From Rebecca billardiae RCC1528 (lineage: Eukaryota; Haptophyta): 64,000 bases of DNA. The translations under genes were made by a program, and so were the position numbers. The stretch lies in NCBI GenBank assembly GCA_965240325.2, contig OZ251228.1:2790001-2854000 (forward strand), in the 5' to 3' direction. How positions within the stretch are numbered: position 1 is the stretch's first letter; every line of letters starts with the position of its first letter. The notes beneath the pieces were generated by a model that saw only the letters and a program-made list of their open reading frames with translations, was not told where the DNA came from and searched no databases. Below are positions 53,973-64,000 of this stretch, one piece after another.

Positions 53973-54674
53973 GCGTCGAGCTCGGCGTCGCGCTTCGCCG
54001 GCTCGGCGCCCAGCGCCTCCACGCGAGTACCTGCCTGTCAATTGTCTGCTCTGTCTCCACCCGGCCGGATGCCGGCCGTCGGCCGGCCGTCCGGTCGCGA
54101 GCACGCGGATGGCTCCCGCGCACTTGCGTGCCTGCGCGAGGCAGCGCGCACGCACAGCGACACGGGCGCGGGGTAGAAATCAGGAGAGCGCCGCCGCCCG
54201 CGCACCACCCCACCGAGAGTACGCACATGCGCACGCCGTGACGACATGGCACGACATGGCGCATGTCGAACGCAACGCCCCGACACGGAAGCCTGATGGC
54301 TGATCCGCGCGCGCCCGCAAACGCGGACGCGCGCGCGGGCGGGCGCGCGGGCGTGCGTACGCCGCCCGCGCGGGAGGCGCCCGCGGCCGCGCGCGCTCCG
54401 CGCGCGCGGCGCGCGCTCCGCGCGGTCGTCCACACCGATGGTCGCCGGGTCGAGGGAGGAGGGCTCGCCCGTGTGGGTGCAGCCCCCTGTTTTGAGCTTC
54501 GCGAGTTCGTGACCGCGGCTGCCGCAAGGGCCGGCGCGCCCGGGTTCGTCGCGCTGCTTTTTTTTACTATTCACAGTTAGATGTGATCAAGTTTCCCGAT
54601 TCGTAACGAACCGTTACACTAATGTCACGTCCAGCTGACGTCCAGATCGCACTTTACTTAAGGGAATCAGCTGG

Positions 54675-55002
<328 letters not shown>

Positions 55003-55955
55003 GTGTGCGAATCAAGCCTCGACGGGCGTCGGCCAACCCGTCGGCCACAGGATGCCCACTTTTGCCCGTTCATCGGCCAGTGGCCGACTACGACGAATAA
55101 ATGAATAAATTAATACACACACATATATATATATATTCATTCACCCCTTTATTGTCTTTTTCGGCAAAAGATTATTCACCACTCGGGCAGAACGTATGCG
55201 GCCACCCCAACGAGGTCGGCTTGACTCTGTCTGGGCATGATCTCGTCGCAGAAGCTGCTTGCAGCCGACTACTGTGCTGCGGCAGCCACCGCTCGTCCGC
55301 TCGCCGCGAGGCTGCCGCAGTGACGCCGCGTCGGCAGACGTGGTCTGCGTGAGACGATGCCGCAGCGCTGCTGGCAGTGCAAGCGCGAGCCGTGGCAGAA
55401 GTAGGGGTCGTGGGCGCGGGCGTGGGCGCGGTCGCGGGCGCGGGTGCGGCCGCTGACTCGCCCTCGGAGTCTCGCCGGGCTCGCCGCCTGCTGCACCTCG
55501 CGTCCTTCACTCGCCGGGCCGGCGCGCAGAATCGGCAAATACATCGCAATAGACATAGTCGCCTGCGTGAACTGATATAGTATATATATCAGATTAACAC
55601 ACACAGGCACACACACACACCTGCCAAGCTCGGTCGAGACCGCCACTGGGGCTCAACAAGTCCACCAGTTGGGTCGGCCGAGCCCCGGGGCCGCCCTCTC
55701 GAACTACGACCGTGCAGAGTCGGCGGACAGTGCTGCAGCCCGCGCGGCGTGCTCACGACGCGGCCATCACGCGCCGGCGCCGTGGCCGTGCTGTCCGGCG
55801 CCGGCCTACGAGTACGGCGGTCCGGCCGCCGGACGGCCATCGGCCAATACCCATCGGCCAGAGATGGATGGTCGACCGCTAACCATCGGCCATGGCCGCC
55901 TAGCGGCCAATATCATCGGTCATGGCCGGCCATATAGGCCTTGATTCGCACATAG

Positions 55956-56041
<86 letters not shown>

Positions 56042-56688
56042 CGTTATTATAGCGCAGCTATATGATATAACCGAGTGTGTCCGGAGGCTAGAAGGATGAG
56101 GCGATGCAGGCGTGCCGCTTGCGACCAAGGGCTTAATCCATCATCTGCTGCGACGATCGAGTGCGTTAGATCCTGCTACTAGGTGGTAGTGACTGCTGGT
56201 ACCAAATGGTGCCGGCGGCTCACGTTTCCGAGTACTTGCTGCTCCACCCATCTCGCGGCAGACCCTTCAACAGACAACACCAGGGAGTATGTTTGACAAG
56301 ATCTTTTACTATCATCATGATGTGCTATTTAATTACGTTCTTCATCACGACTCATGGCCGCTCCTCCTTTATGGCCTCCTGTCCTGTGTCCAACTCTTAT
56401 ATACGGCTCATCGCTCGTGTCTATTTATTTGGCGGCTCTTGAGATCTAGCATGTGCTGAGATTGATCTCTTGGGAGCTTCTCCATCAGCATCCAGGCAGC
56501 TTCTCATTCGTCAAGCAAGCGGCCAGCCCCAAGCTCATTATCGTCGTGGCCGCTTCTAGTAACTACGACCTGCTATCGAGCCGAGCCACTTGGGCATCCT
56601 CGGGCCCCCTGCTCATCAGCGCAGCAAAGCACAAGTAGGAAGATCCATCGCCAGACTATTCGCCTCCCGCCGTGCTTCTTTATTGCGC

Positions 56689-56724
<36 letters not shown>

Positions 56725-56808
56725 ATATATATATATATATATATATATTGATATTTGTTGAGCTGACGCAGCCTGGGGCGCGCATCTCAGCAGATGGCGT
56801 CGCCGCTG

Positions 56809-56845
<37 letters not shown>

Positions 56846-57120
56846 GTCAGCCTCAGAGTCCGCGACAGTATCGTCAGTCACAGACGCCGATATCTAGAGG
56901 TCGACGGCGGACGGCCGACCAGACAGCACGGGTTGCACAGCACCATTATCCCAGACAGAGGGTGTAGGAGGGTGGGCAAACAATGAACCGCTGCCGCAGT
57001 GCTCGCTCGGACCGCGGCAGCATATAACGTGTGCTGTCATGTCTCATGATGCTGGACGAGAATGTGCAGGACGATCGCTCACGCTCAGACCTTTCGGGGG
57101 GGGGGGCGTGCGCCATAATT

Positions 57121-58662
57121 GGCGGGCCGTAGGTCCGCCCCTTGTAGTGCCCAGGGAAAAGATAAGAAAAATAAAATAAGAAAGAAACTCGCCCCGCGCA
57201 AAGAAAAGAAAATCGCTTCGCTCACTACCGGGCGCCCTCGCAGCTCCCACTGGGGACGCTCGGCCGAAAAAGAGTTACCCGATGGCGCTGAGCGCATGGG
57301 CGGCGCGCGCCACATCCAACGCCGGCGCGGACATCGTGCGAGGATTCCCGAGACGTGTTTTCGCCCGATTCGCGATTGCTGCCCTCGTCGTCTCGCGTGC
57401 AGGTCAAACGAGGGCTAAAGTCGACGCGTCTGGAGGCACGCTCGGCGCGTCGACACGATCGTGCGACCTGGGGCGATCCTCGCCCGACTTGCACGTCGAG
57501 CGCTCGCACGGGCCATAGCATCAAGCGCTGCGCACGACAGCCACCTCGCGCGATCCACCGCCGCGCGTCGGGCTCGGTGCGGAAAGGCCCTCATCACGAG
57601 GTGTCTCGCGGGCGGGAAGCGCCATCGCACGAGACGCAAGATTTGGCTCGGCCTTCTTGAACTCGATCGCCGGAATCCGCGCACCGGACTCAAGTCGTGA
57701 GTCGTCGCTCGCGGTCCCTCAGCCGAAGCCCACGTCCGGCGTGCATGGCGTCGACGGTGACCAATGCGACGGAAGCGCAGCGCCAACGGCGTACGACGCG
57801 CAGCGGACGCACCTCCCGGGTCTGTCGCCGTGGCAGCAACCGCGTCTTCGCGAGTTGGCGACCCTCGCCGCAGCGCGATACAGACAAGCCCGTGATGCCA
57901 TCCGAAGAGAGATGAATCGTCGAGCATGCAACATCGCCGCGCCATCCTCGTCCATGGCGCAGGCGCTGCGGGACGAGGCGGACGTCGTCACGCCGGTGAC
58001 GGATGCGCTGCGATTCGTGTGCCTGCGTGAGCAGCTCGTGCCCACTCTCGATCGCGAGTGGCACACGCTGTCGCTGTGCGCGCGTGCGCGCACAACCAAC
58101 AGCTCCTCGTGCCGCCAAACACGCGGGCGCCAGACCTGTCGAAGAGGCGAAGAGCGACGACCGCGTGAACGTCAACGCGCTCGTACTCAGCGTGGCGGCC
58201 GTGTACGATGTCAACGCGACCTGCGCCGAGCCCATCATGCCCGGAGCGGACATCGGCAAGCGTCTTCGCGACAACCGCTCTCGGCTGGCGGCAGGAGGAC
58301 ATGCACACGATCTACTCTGGCGGCTTCGTCGGTTGCGAGGCGCTCGATTACGCCATCGCGGTCGAGATGCGGCACATACAGCGCGTACCCGCGCTCGCGC
58401 GGAGCAACGGGCTACCCGCCCCGCCCCGCGTGCTGCACATTCCCTCGTGGGTGTGGGCCTCGCTGATGCGCGCGAACACGTACCGCACCGCGTGGGAGCT
58501 AACTGAGTCACAGGTGTCACTGGTCCGACTGTCCGTCACCCGGCCACGAGCGAATGCTGTGGAAAGACGCGAACCCGTAGAGAAAACATTGCGACAGCAC
58601 TGGCACGGCCCGCCGACCCCCCCGCCCGCCATCAGGGCACAGTACCGTATGTCGTCGTCGTA
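57121..58662 (+). pseudogene. R-family unit R1, right copy
   Basis: Same as 27339-28880. The 3' half preserves family segments seen past the window-end gene's last residue, such as ALDYAIAVEMRHIQRVPAL and LHIPSWVWASLMRANTYRT, in shifted frames. They give an idea of the missing C-terminus of the family. Confidence 0.6.
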
Positions 58663-58668
58663 ATATAT

Positions 58669-60101
58669 GGCGGGCCGTAGGTCCGCCCCTTGTAGTGCCC
58701 GGGAAAAAGATAAGAAAAAGAAAAGGAAAAAAGAAAACCGCCTCGCAAAGAAAAGAAAATCGCCTCGCTCACTGCCGGGTCGCTTCGCTCACTACCGGGC
58801 GCCCTCGCAGCTCCCACTGGGGACGCTCGGCCGAAAGAGAGTCCTGGATGGCGCGGAGCGCGTGGGCCGCGCGCGCCGAATCCAACGCCGGCGCGGACAT
58901 CGCGCGGGGATTCCCGAGACGTGTTTTCGCCCGATTCGCGTTTGCTGCCCTCGTCGTCTCGCGTGCAGGTCGAACGGGGGCCAAAGTCGACGCGTTTGGA
59001 GGCACGCTCGGCGCGTCGACACGATCGTGCGACCTGGGGCGGTCCTCGCCCGACTTGCACGTCGAGCGCTCGCACGAGCCATAGTATTAAGCGCTGCGCA
59101 CGACAACCACCTCGCGCGATCCACCGTCGCGCGTCGAGCTCGGTGCGGAAAGGCCCTCATCACGAGGTGTCTCGCGGGCGGGAAGCGCCATCGCACGACG
59201 CAAGATTTGGCGCGGCCTTCTGAACTCGATCGCCGGAATCCGCGCACCGGACTCAGTCATTGCTCGCGGTCCGGTCCCTCAGCCGAGCCCACGTCCGGCC
59301 TGCATGGCGCATGGCGTCGACGGTGACCAATGCGACGGAAGCGCAGCGCTAACGGCGTACGACGCGCAGCGGACGCACCTCCCGGGTCTGTCGCCGTGGC
59401 AGCAACCGCCTCTTCGCGAGTTGGCGACCCTCGCCGCAGCGCGACACAGACAAGCCCGTGATGCCATCCGCAGAGAGATGAATCGTCGAGCATGCAACAT
59501 CGCCGCGTCATCCTCGTCCATGGCGCAGGCGCTGCGGGACGAGGCGGAAGTCGTCACGCCGGTGACTGATGCGCTGCGATTCGTGTGCCCGCGTGAGCAG
59601 CGCTTGCCTACTCTCAATCGCGAGTGGCACACGCTGTCGCTGCGCGCGCGCGCGCGCACGACCGCGTGAACGTCAACGCGCTCGTGCTCAGCGTGGCGGC
59701 CGTGTACGACGTCAACGCGACCTGCGCCGAGCCCATCGTGCCTGGAGCGGACATCGGCAAGCATCCTCGCGACGACCGCTCTCGGCTGGCGGCAGGAGGA
59801 CATGCACATGATCTACTCTGGCGGCTTCGGCGGCGGCGAGGCGCTCGATTACGCCATCGCGGTCGACATGCGGCACATACAGCGCGTACCCGCGCTCGCG
59901 CGGAGCAACGGGCTACCCGTCCCGCCCCGCGTGCTGACATTCCCTCGTGGGTGTGGGCGGCCTCGCGTTGCTGGTCCTTGCACTCGACTGTCCGTCACCC
60001 ACGGCCACAAGCGAATGTGGAAAGACGCGAACCCTCAGAGGATACATTGCGACAGCACTGGCACGGCCCGCCGACCCCCCCCGCCCGCCAGGGCAGAGTT
60101 T
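58669..60101 (+). pseudogene. R-family unit R2, complete
   Basis: The full R2 unit. Relative to R1 it lacks a block of roughly 90 bp after the REWHTLS segment (around 59655) and has other indels. The frame is broken. Its end (CCCGCCAGGGCAGAGTT) abuts the terminal inverted repeat of the next element. Confidence 0.65.
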
Positions 60102-61107
60102 ATATATCCCCTTACCGCAGGTTGCTTCTATACGAAGCAAAGATGGGTTCGCCCCCGCGGGTGCGTGCTCGGCGGGCAGGTGGACGCCGCGAGAGGGCGC
60201 GCGATGGCTGAGAGGCATCTTTGTGAGCATGTTCGTGGGCCACCCGAGCCTCATCGCCGCCGCCCTCCCCCTTCTCCGGTGCCACGGCGTCCAAACGGAG
60301 TGCCAAACGAGTGTTCGAGCACGCCCAGAAGCAAAGTTTTGAGGGGTGCTCAGTTCGCCTCTGAGGTGCTCGTATCGCTGCGGTATGGTGCCGCACGCGG
60401 TACCGCATCAGGCGGGGTGAAGGACGTCACCCGCCGGTCGGCTCTCGGGCTGCCAGTCAGTGCCTGTGGTGCTCGGACGCTGCTCTCCGAGCTCGAGATC
60501 CATCATGCGGCTTCCTGTGTGACGTCGGCAATGAGGAGGGTGTACTTGCGCAGCGGGGCGCGCGCGTCGCGCATGTGATCGACACCGAAACAGACGAAGA
60601 AACATGACCGCCCATCCCGCCGAGCTCCTGGCTGACTTGCACTCGGCAATCACGCCGCGCGCGCGGCCTGCGGCTGCTGCGTGCGGCAAGCCGCCAAGCG
60701 TGTCACGCGCGACTGGCAGGTGAGTGAGTTCAGCGCGACGAGTCATGTGAACGCGCGCAGACCAGCGCGTGCAGTACGTACACCGCCTACAGCCATCTCG
60801 ACCGATCGCCTACCTGCCTGAAGCAGCTGCAAGGCGTGCAGCCGGGTGTCGCGGGCACACGGCCAGCCTGGCGGGCACGACACGCCCGTACGGCAGCTCG
60901 GCGCGCTGCCGCGGGATGCCATCGTGGAGGCATTGTAGCTGAAGGGACCAGTCTGGCGGCTGTCTGAGGGTAGCTAGACCATGCCTGCACAGTGTCATGC
61001 GGCGTTCAGCGCCCAAAGGCGCCCTGACTGGCCGCAGGGCGCCCTCAGCGGACGCCGTCAACTTTGCTTCCATACGAAGCAAAGTGAACTGCGGTAAGGG
61101 GATATAT
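60102..61107. mobile_element. 1006-bp element with terminal inverted repeats between R2 and R3
   Basis: The ends are exact 19-bp inverted repeats: ATATATCCCCTTACCGCAG at 60102-60120, complement at 61089-61107. Just inside each end is a hairpin: TTGCTTC-TATAC-GAAGCAA at 60122-60140 and CTTTGCTTC-CATAC-GAAGCAAAG at 61062-61084. The interior has no recognisable transposase; open frames look non-coding. Probably a non-autonomous DNA element. No certain target-site duplication. Confidence 0.6.
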
Positions 61108-61113
61108 CGTAAT

Positions 61114-61702
61114 GGCGGGCCGTAGGTCCGCCCCTTGTAGTGCCCGGGAAAAAGATAAGAAAAAGAAAAAGAAAAAAGAAAATCGCCTCGCAAAGAAAAG
61201 AAAATCGCCTCGCTCACTGCCGGTTCGCTTCGCTCACTACCGGGCGCCCTCGCAGCTCCCACTGGGGACGCTCGGCCAAAAACACAGTACCGGGTGGCGC
61301 GGAGCGCATGGGCCGCGCGCGCCAAATCCAACGCCGGCGCGGACATCGCGCGGGGATTCCCGAACGGTGTTTTCGCCCGATTCGCGATTGCTGCCCTCGT
61401 CGTCTCGCGTGCAGGTCGAACGGGGGCGAAATCGACCCGTTTGGAGCGGTACGCTCGGCGCGTCGACACGATCGTGCGACCTGGGGCGATCCTCGCCCGA
61501 CGTGCACGTCGAAAGCTCGCACCGGCCATAGCATCATGCGCTGCGCACGATGACCGCCTCGCGTGATCCACCGTCGCGCGTCGGGCTCGGTGCGAGAAAG
61601 CCCTCATCACGAGGCGTCTCGCGGGCGGGAAGCGCCATCGCACGCGACGCAAGACTTGGCGCGGCCTTCTGAACTCGATCGCCGGAATCTGCGCACCGGA
61701 CT
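61114..61702 (+). repeat. R-family unit R3, 5' part
   Basis: Homologous to the first ~590 bp of R1 and R2 (GGCGGGCCGTAGG start, purine tract, then GGAATCTGCGCACCGGACT). Homology stops at about 61702 and resumes near 63386, on the far side of a foldback element. The 78 bp at 61703-61780 match neither. Confidence 0.75.
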
Positions 61703-61780
61703 GTCGCGTGCCACAACTTCTCAAGGAACGGGCGCATGCAAATCCGTTTGCGTACAAGCCGTACAAGACCCGGTAGCGAC

Positions 61781-63370
61781 CATCTTTCGCTATCTCATAA
61801 CGGAGAGGACCGCTGAGGGACCCTGGCGAGGCTTACGCCGGTCGCCAGTGAAAACCTCAGCCGCGCCGCGAGATCATACGGAGTTGACTGCGAGATCGCG
61901 CTTTCGAGGCGGCGGCGGGCGGGAGCGCGCGCCGGCGCTCTCGCGCGCGCTCGCTGCCCGCAGCGCGCGCGACAGGTCGTCGCGAGCGCGTGCGCACCGG
62001 CGCTAGGGTACATGTCACCTGCGCCCGCCGCTGGCTCGCGCCTGCGCGCTCTCCTCCGCCGGCTGCGGCCCTTGCGAGCGCTCGCTGTGTCCCGCGCCGG
62101 TTCCAAGGAGTCGCGGAAGCATGGTTGCGCGGCCAGCGAAGTGCGGCGTTTGCGGCTTCGCGCGCGCGCGCGCGACGCAGCGAATGGCTCGCGCGAGCTG
62201 ACCACCCAGTACCGCTCGCCGCGTGCGACACGTTCCGACCGTCTGCCCCGCGCTCGACGACGAGGAGCGCTGCTCAGACACCGTGCTTGGTAGACGGGTC
62301 GGCGCTCGGCAGCCGCGCGTCGTCGCGCAGAAGAGGCCGCGCGTGGCCGCCGCAGCTGCAGTGAAATGTGGCCTAGATCCAAATCGTGTCATGAGTTGCG
62401 GAAGAACGCGTGCCTCGCCTCAGCGGTCACTGTTGCCCGTGCATGGCGCGCGGCACGCAAGTTGTCTTCAGAAAGTGTCCCGAGATCACGCGCCGCCACC
62501 GATCGTAGCGGCGTGAGCCGTTGCGCGGAAGAGCTGCGCTCAAGAGCCTCGTGCATGTGTCCTCCGCGCGCTACCAGAGCCACTCCATCGAGTGCTTTAA
62601 GTCGCCTACCGATGGAGTACGATTGGTTCTAAGTTCAAGGCCACTGCCAACAGCACGAGCAGATGTGTGGCCTGGAGCTCATATCGAGTCGCTCGATCTT
62701 GAGTTCGGCGTGATCGCTGAGGCGAGGCACGCGTCCTTCCGCAACTCATGACACGATTTGGATCTAGGCCACATTTCACTGCAGCTGCGGCGGCCACGCG
62801 CGGCCTCTTCTGCGCGACGACGCGCGGCTGCCGAGCACCGACCCGTCTACCAAGCACGGTGTCTGAGCAGCGCTCCTCGTCGTCGAGCGCGGGGCAGACG
62901 GTCGGAACGTGTCGCACGCGGCGAGCGGTACTGGGTGGTCAGCTCGCGCGAGCCATTCGCTGCGTCGCGCGCGCGCGCGCGAAGCCGCAAACGCCGCACT
63001 TCGCTGGCCGCGCAACCATGCTTCCGCGACTCCTTGGAACCGGCGCGGGACACAGCGAGCGCTCGCAAGGGCCGCAACCGGCGGAGGAGAGCGCGCAGGC
63101 GCGAGCCAGCGGCGGGCGCAGGTGACATGTACCCTAGCGCCGGTGCGCACGCGCTCGCGACGACCTGTCGCGCGCGCTGCGGGCAGCGAGCGCGCGCGAG
63201 AGCGCCGGCGCGCGCTCCCGCCCGCCGCCGCCTCGAAAGCGCGATCTCGCAGTCAACTCCGTATGATCTCGCGGCGCGGCTGAGGTTTTCACTGGCGACC
63301 GGCGTAAGCCTCGCCAGGGTCCCTCAGCGAGTCAGCGGTCCTCTCCGTTATGATATCGCGGCCAAAGATC
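61781..63370. mobile_element. Foldback element with ~650-bp inverted arms, inserted in R3
   Basis: The left arm (about 61781-62430) is the reverse complement of the right arm (about 62710-63370), with only scattered differences over most of its length and small indels at the outer ends (ATAACGGAGAGGACCGCTGA shared). Spacer about 279 bp (62431-62709). Open frames in the arms mirror each other and look like GC-rich non-coding DNA. It separates R3 upstream sequence from the R3 gene. No transposase seen. An inverted-assembly artefact is an alternative. Confidence 0.8.
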
Positions 63371-63417
63371 GCTCGCCGCTCGCGGTCCCTCTAGCCGAAA
63401 ACCCACGTCCGGCCTGC

Positions 63418-64000
63418 ATGGCGTCGACGGTGACCAATGCGACGGAGGCGCAGCGCAAAGCGGCGTACGAGGCGCACCGCACGCACTTGCCGCGTCTGTC
63501 GCCGTGGCCGGAATCGCGTCTTCGCGAGTCGGCGACTGAGGCGACAGCGCGGTACAACCGTTCCAAAGCGATCATCCACAGAGAGATGCAACGTCGCGCG
63601 TGCAAGATCGCCGCGCCATCCTCCACCATGGCACGGGCGCTGCGAGAGGAGGCCGACGTCGTGAAACCAGTGGCACATGCGCTGCGCTTCCAGTGCCTGC
63701 TCGAGCAGCTCGTGCCCACCCGCGATCGCGAGTGGCACACGCTCTCGCACTGCGCGCGCGCGCACCACCGAGAGCTCCTCATACCGCCAAACGTGCGAGT
63801 GCCGGACCTGTCGCGCGGAGCGGCGAGCGCCGACGAGCGCTTGGACCTGGACGCGCTGTTGCGCAGCGTGGCGGCCGTGCACGACGCCGACGCGACCTTC
63901 GCCGAGCCCATCGTGCCCGGAGCGGACATTGGCATCCTCGCGACACACGATCTCAGCTGGCAGCACGAGGAGATGCGCACAATCTCCTCTGGCGGATTCG
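63418..64000 (+). CDS. R-family protein of unknown function, open copy (partial, runs off the window)
   Basis: The ATG at 63418 opens a frame with no stop for 194 codons to the end of the window. It begins MASTVTNATEAQRKAAYEAH; other segments are LPRLSPWPESRLRESAT, HREMQRRACKIAAPSSTMAR, LEQLVPTRDREWHTLSHCA, LDLDALLRSVAAVHDADATF and EPIVPGADIG. The same segments occur, frameshifted, in R1 and R2, so this is the intact family member here. Mostly helical, Arg/Ala-rich, no signal peptide, no domain that I recognise. R1 and R2 suggest roughly another 100 residues. The foldback element ends only ~50 bp upstream, so its promoter may be displaced. Could be a host tandem gene family or an ORF of a mobile element. 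Confidence 0.6.
   Translation, partial: MASTVTNATEAQRKAAYEAHRTHLPRLSPWPESRLRESATEATARYNRSKAIIHREMQRRACKIAAPSSTMARALREEADVVKPVAHALRFQCLLEQLVPTRDREWHTLSHCARAHHRELLIPPNVRVPDLSRGAASADERLDLDALLRSVAAVHDADATFAEPIVPGADIGILATHDLSWQHEEMRTISSGGF

Noticed and set aside
61857-63283. Mirror-image frames inside the foldback arms as a duplicated gene pair
   Set aside because: They are reverse complements of the same GC-rich DNA, open in several frames, with no recognisable motif.

Overview
The window is nuclear DNA of a eukaryotic microalga, most likely a haptophyte or a similar alga with a complex red plastid. It is very GC-rich. It has short GT-AG introns, many simple and satellite repeats, a cilium/flagellum protein (CFAP96-like), a metazoan/plant-type MCM9, enzymes with secretory or plastid-type leaders, a membrane-anchored GH16 glucanase, and a cysteine-repeat protein of the EsV-1-7 class known from brown algae and large algal viruses. 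The species cannot be fixed from sequence alone.

Layout. 1-20178 is the genic arm: CFAP96-like (-), an FAD oxidoreductase with an ER/plastid leader (+), a sulfotransferase (-), a complete gag-only LTR retrotransposon (-), a GH16 beta-glucanase (-), a plastid-type aldo-keto reductase (-) divergent from an unknown 180-aa protein (+), a repeat-bearing intergenic zone, and MCM9 (+). 20179-29850 holds a degraded 2OG-Fe(II) oxygenase-like frame, the EsV-1-7 repeat gene, a coiled-coil fragment, AT and GT microsatellites, and two tandem units (R1, R2) of a family carrying a decayed gene of unknown function. 29851-29950 is a 100-N assembly gap.

29951-50234 is satellite DNA: a 210/213/227-bp satellite (A) and then a 222-bp satellite (B) with higher-order periods of 445, 666 and 1939 bp and three nested palindromes per monomer. 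50235-59632 repeats 20453-29850 at a constant offset of 29782, microsatellites included. The left copy stops exactly at the gap, so a false duplication in the assembly is a serious possibility. 59633-64000 continues past the point where the left copy is cut: the rest of R2, a 1.0-kb element with terminal inverted repeats, then a third unit (R3) that is split by a 1.6-kb foldback element and carries the only open copy of the R-family gene, which runs off the window end.

The host genes do not form a pathway. The most distinctive features are the gag-only retrotransposon with target-site duplication, the EsV-1-7 protein, the palindromic higher-order satellite, and the R family with its nested inverted-repeat elements.
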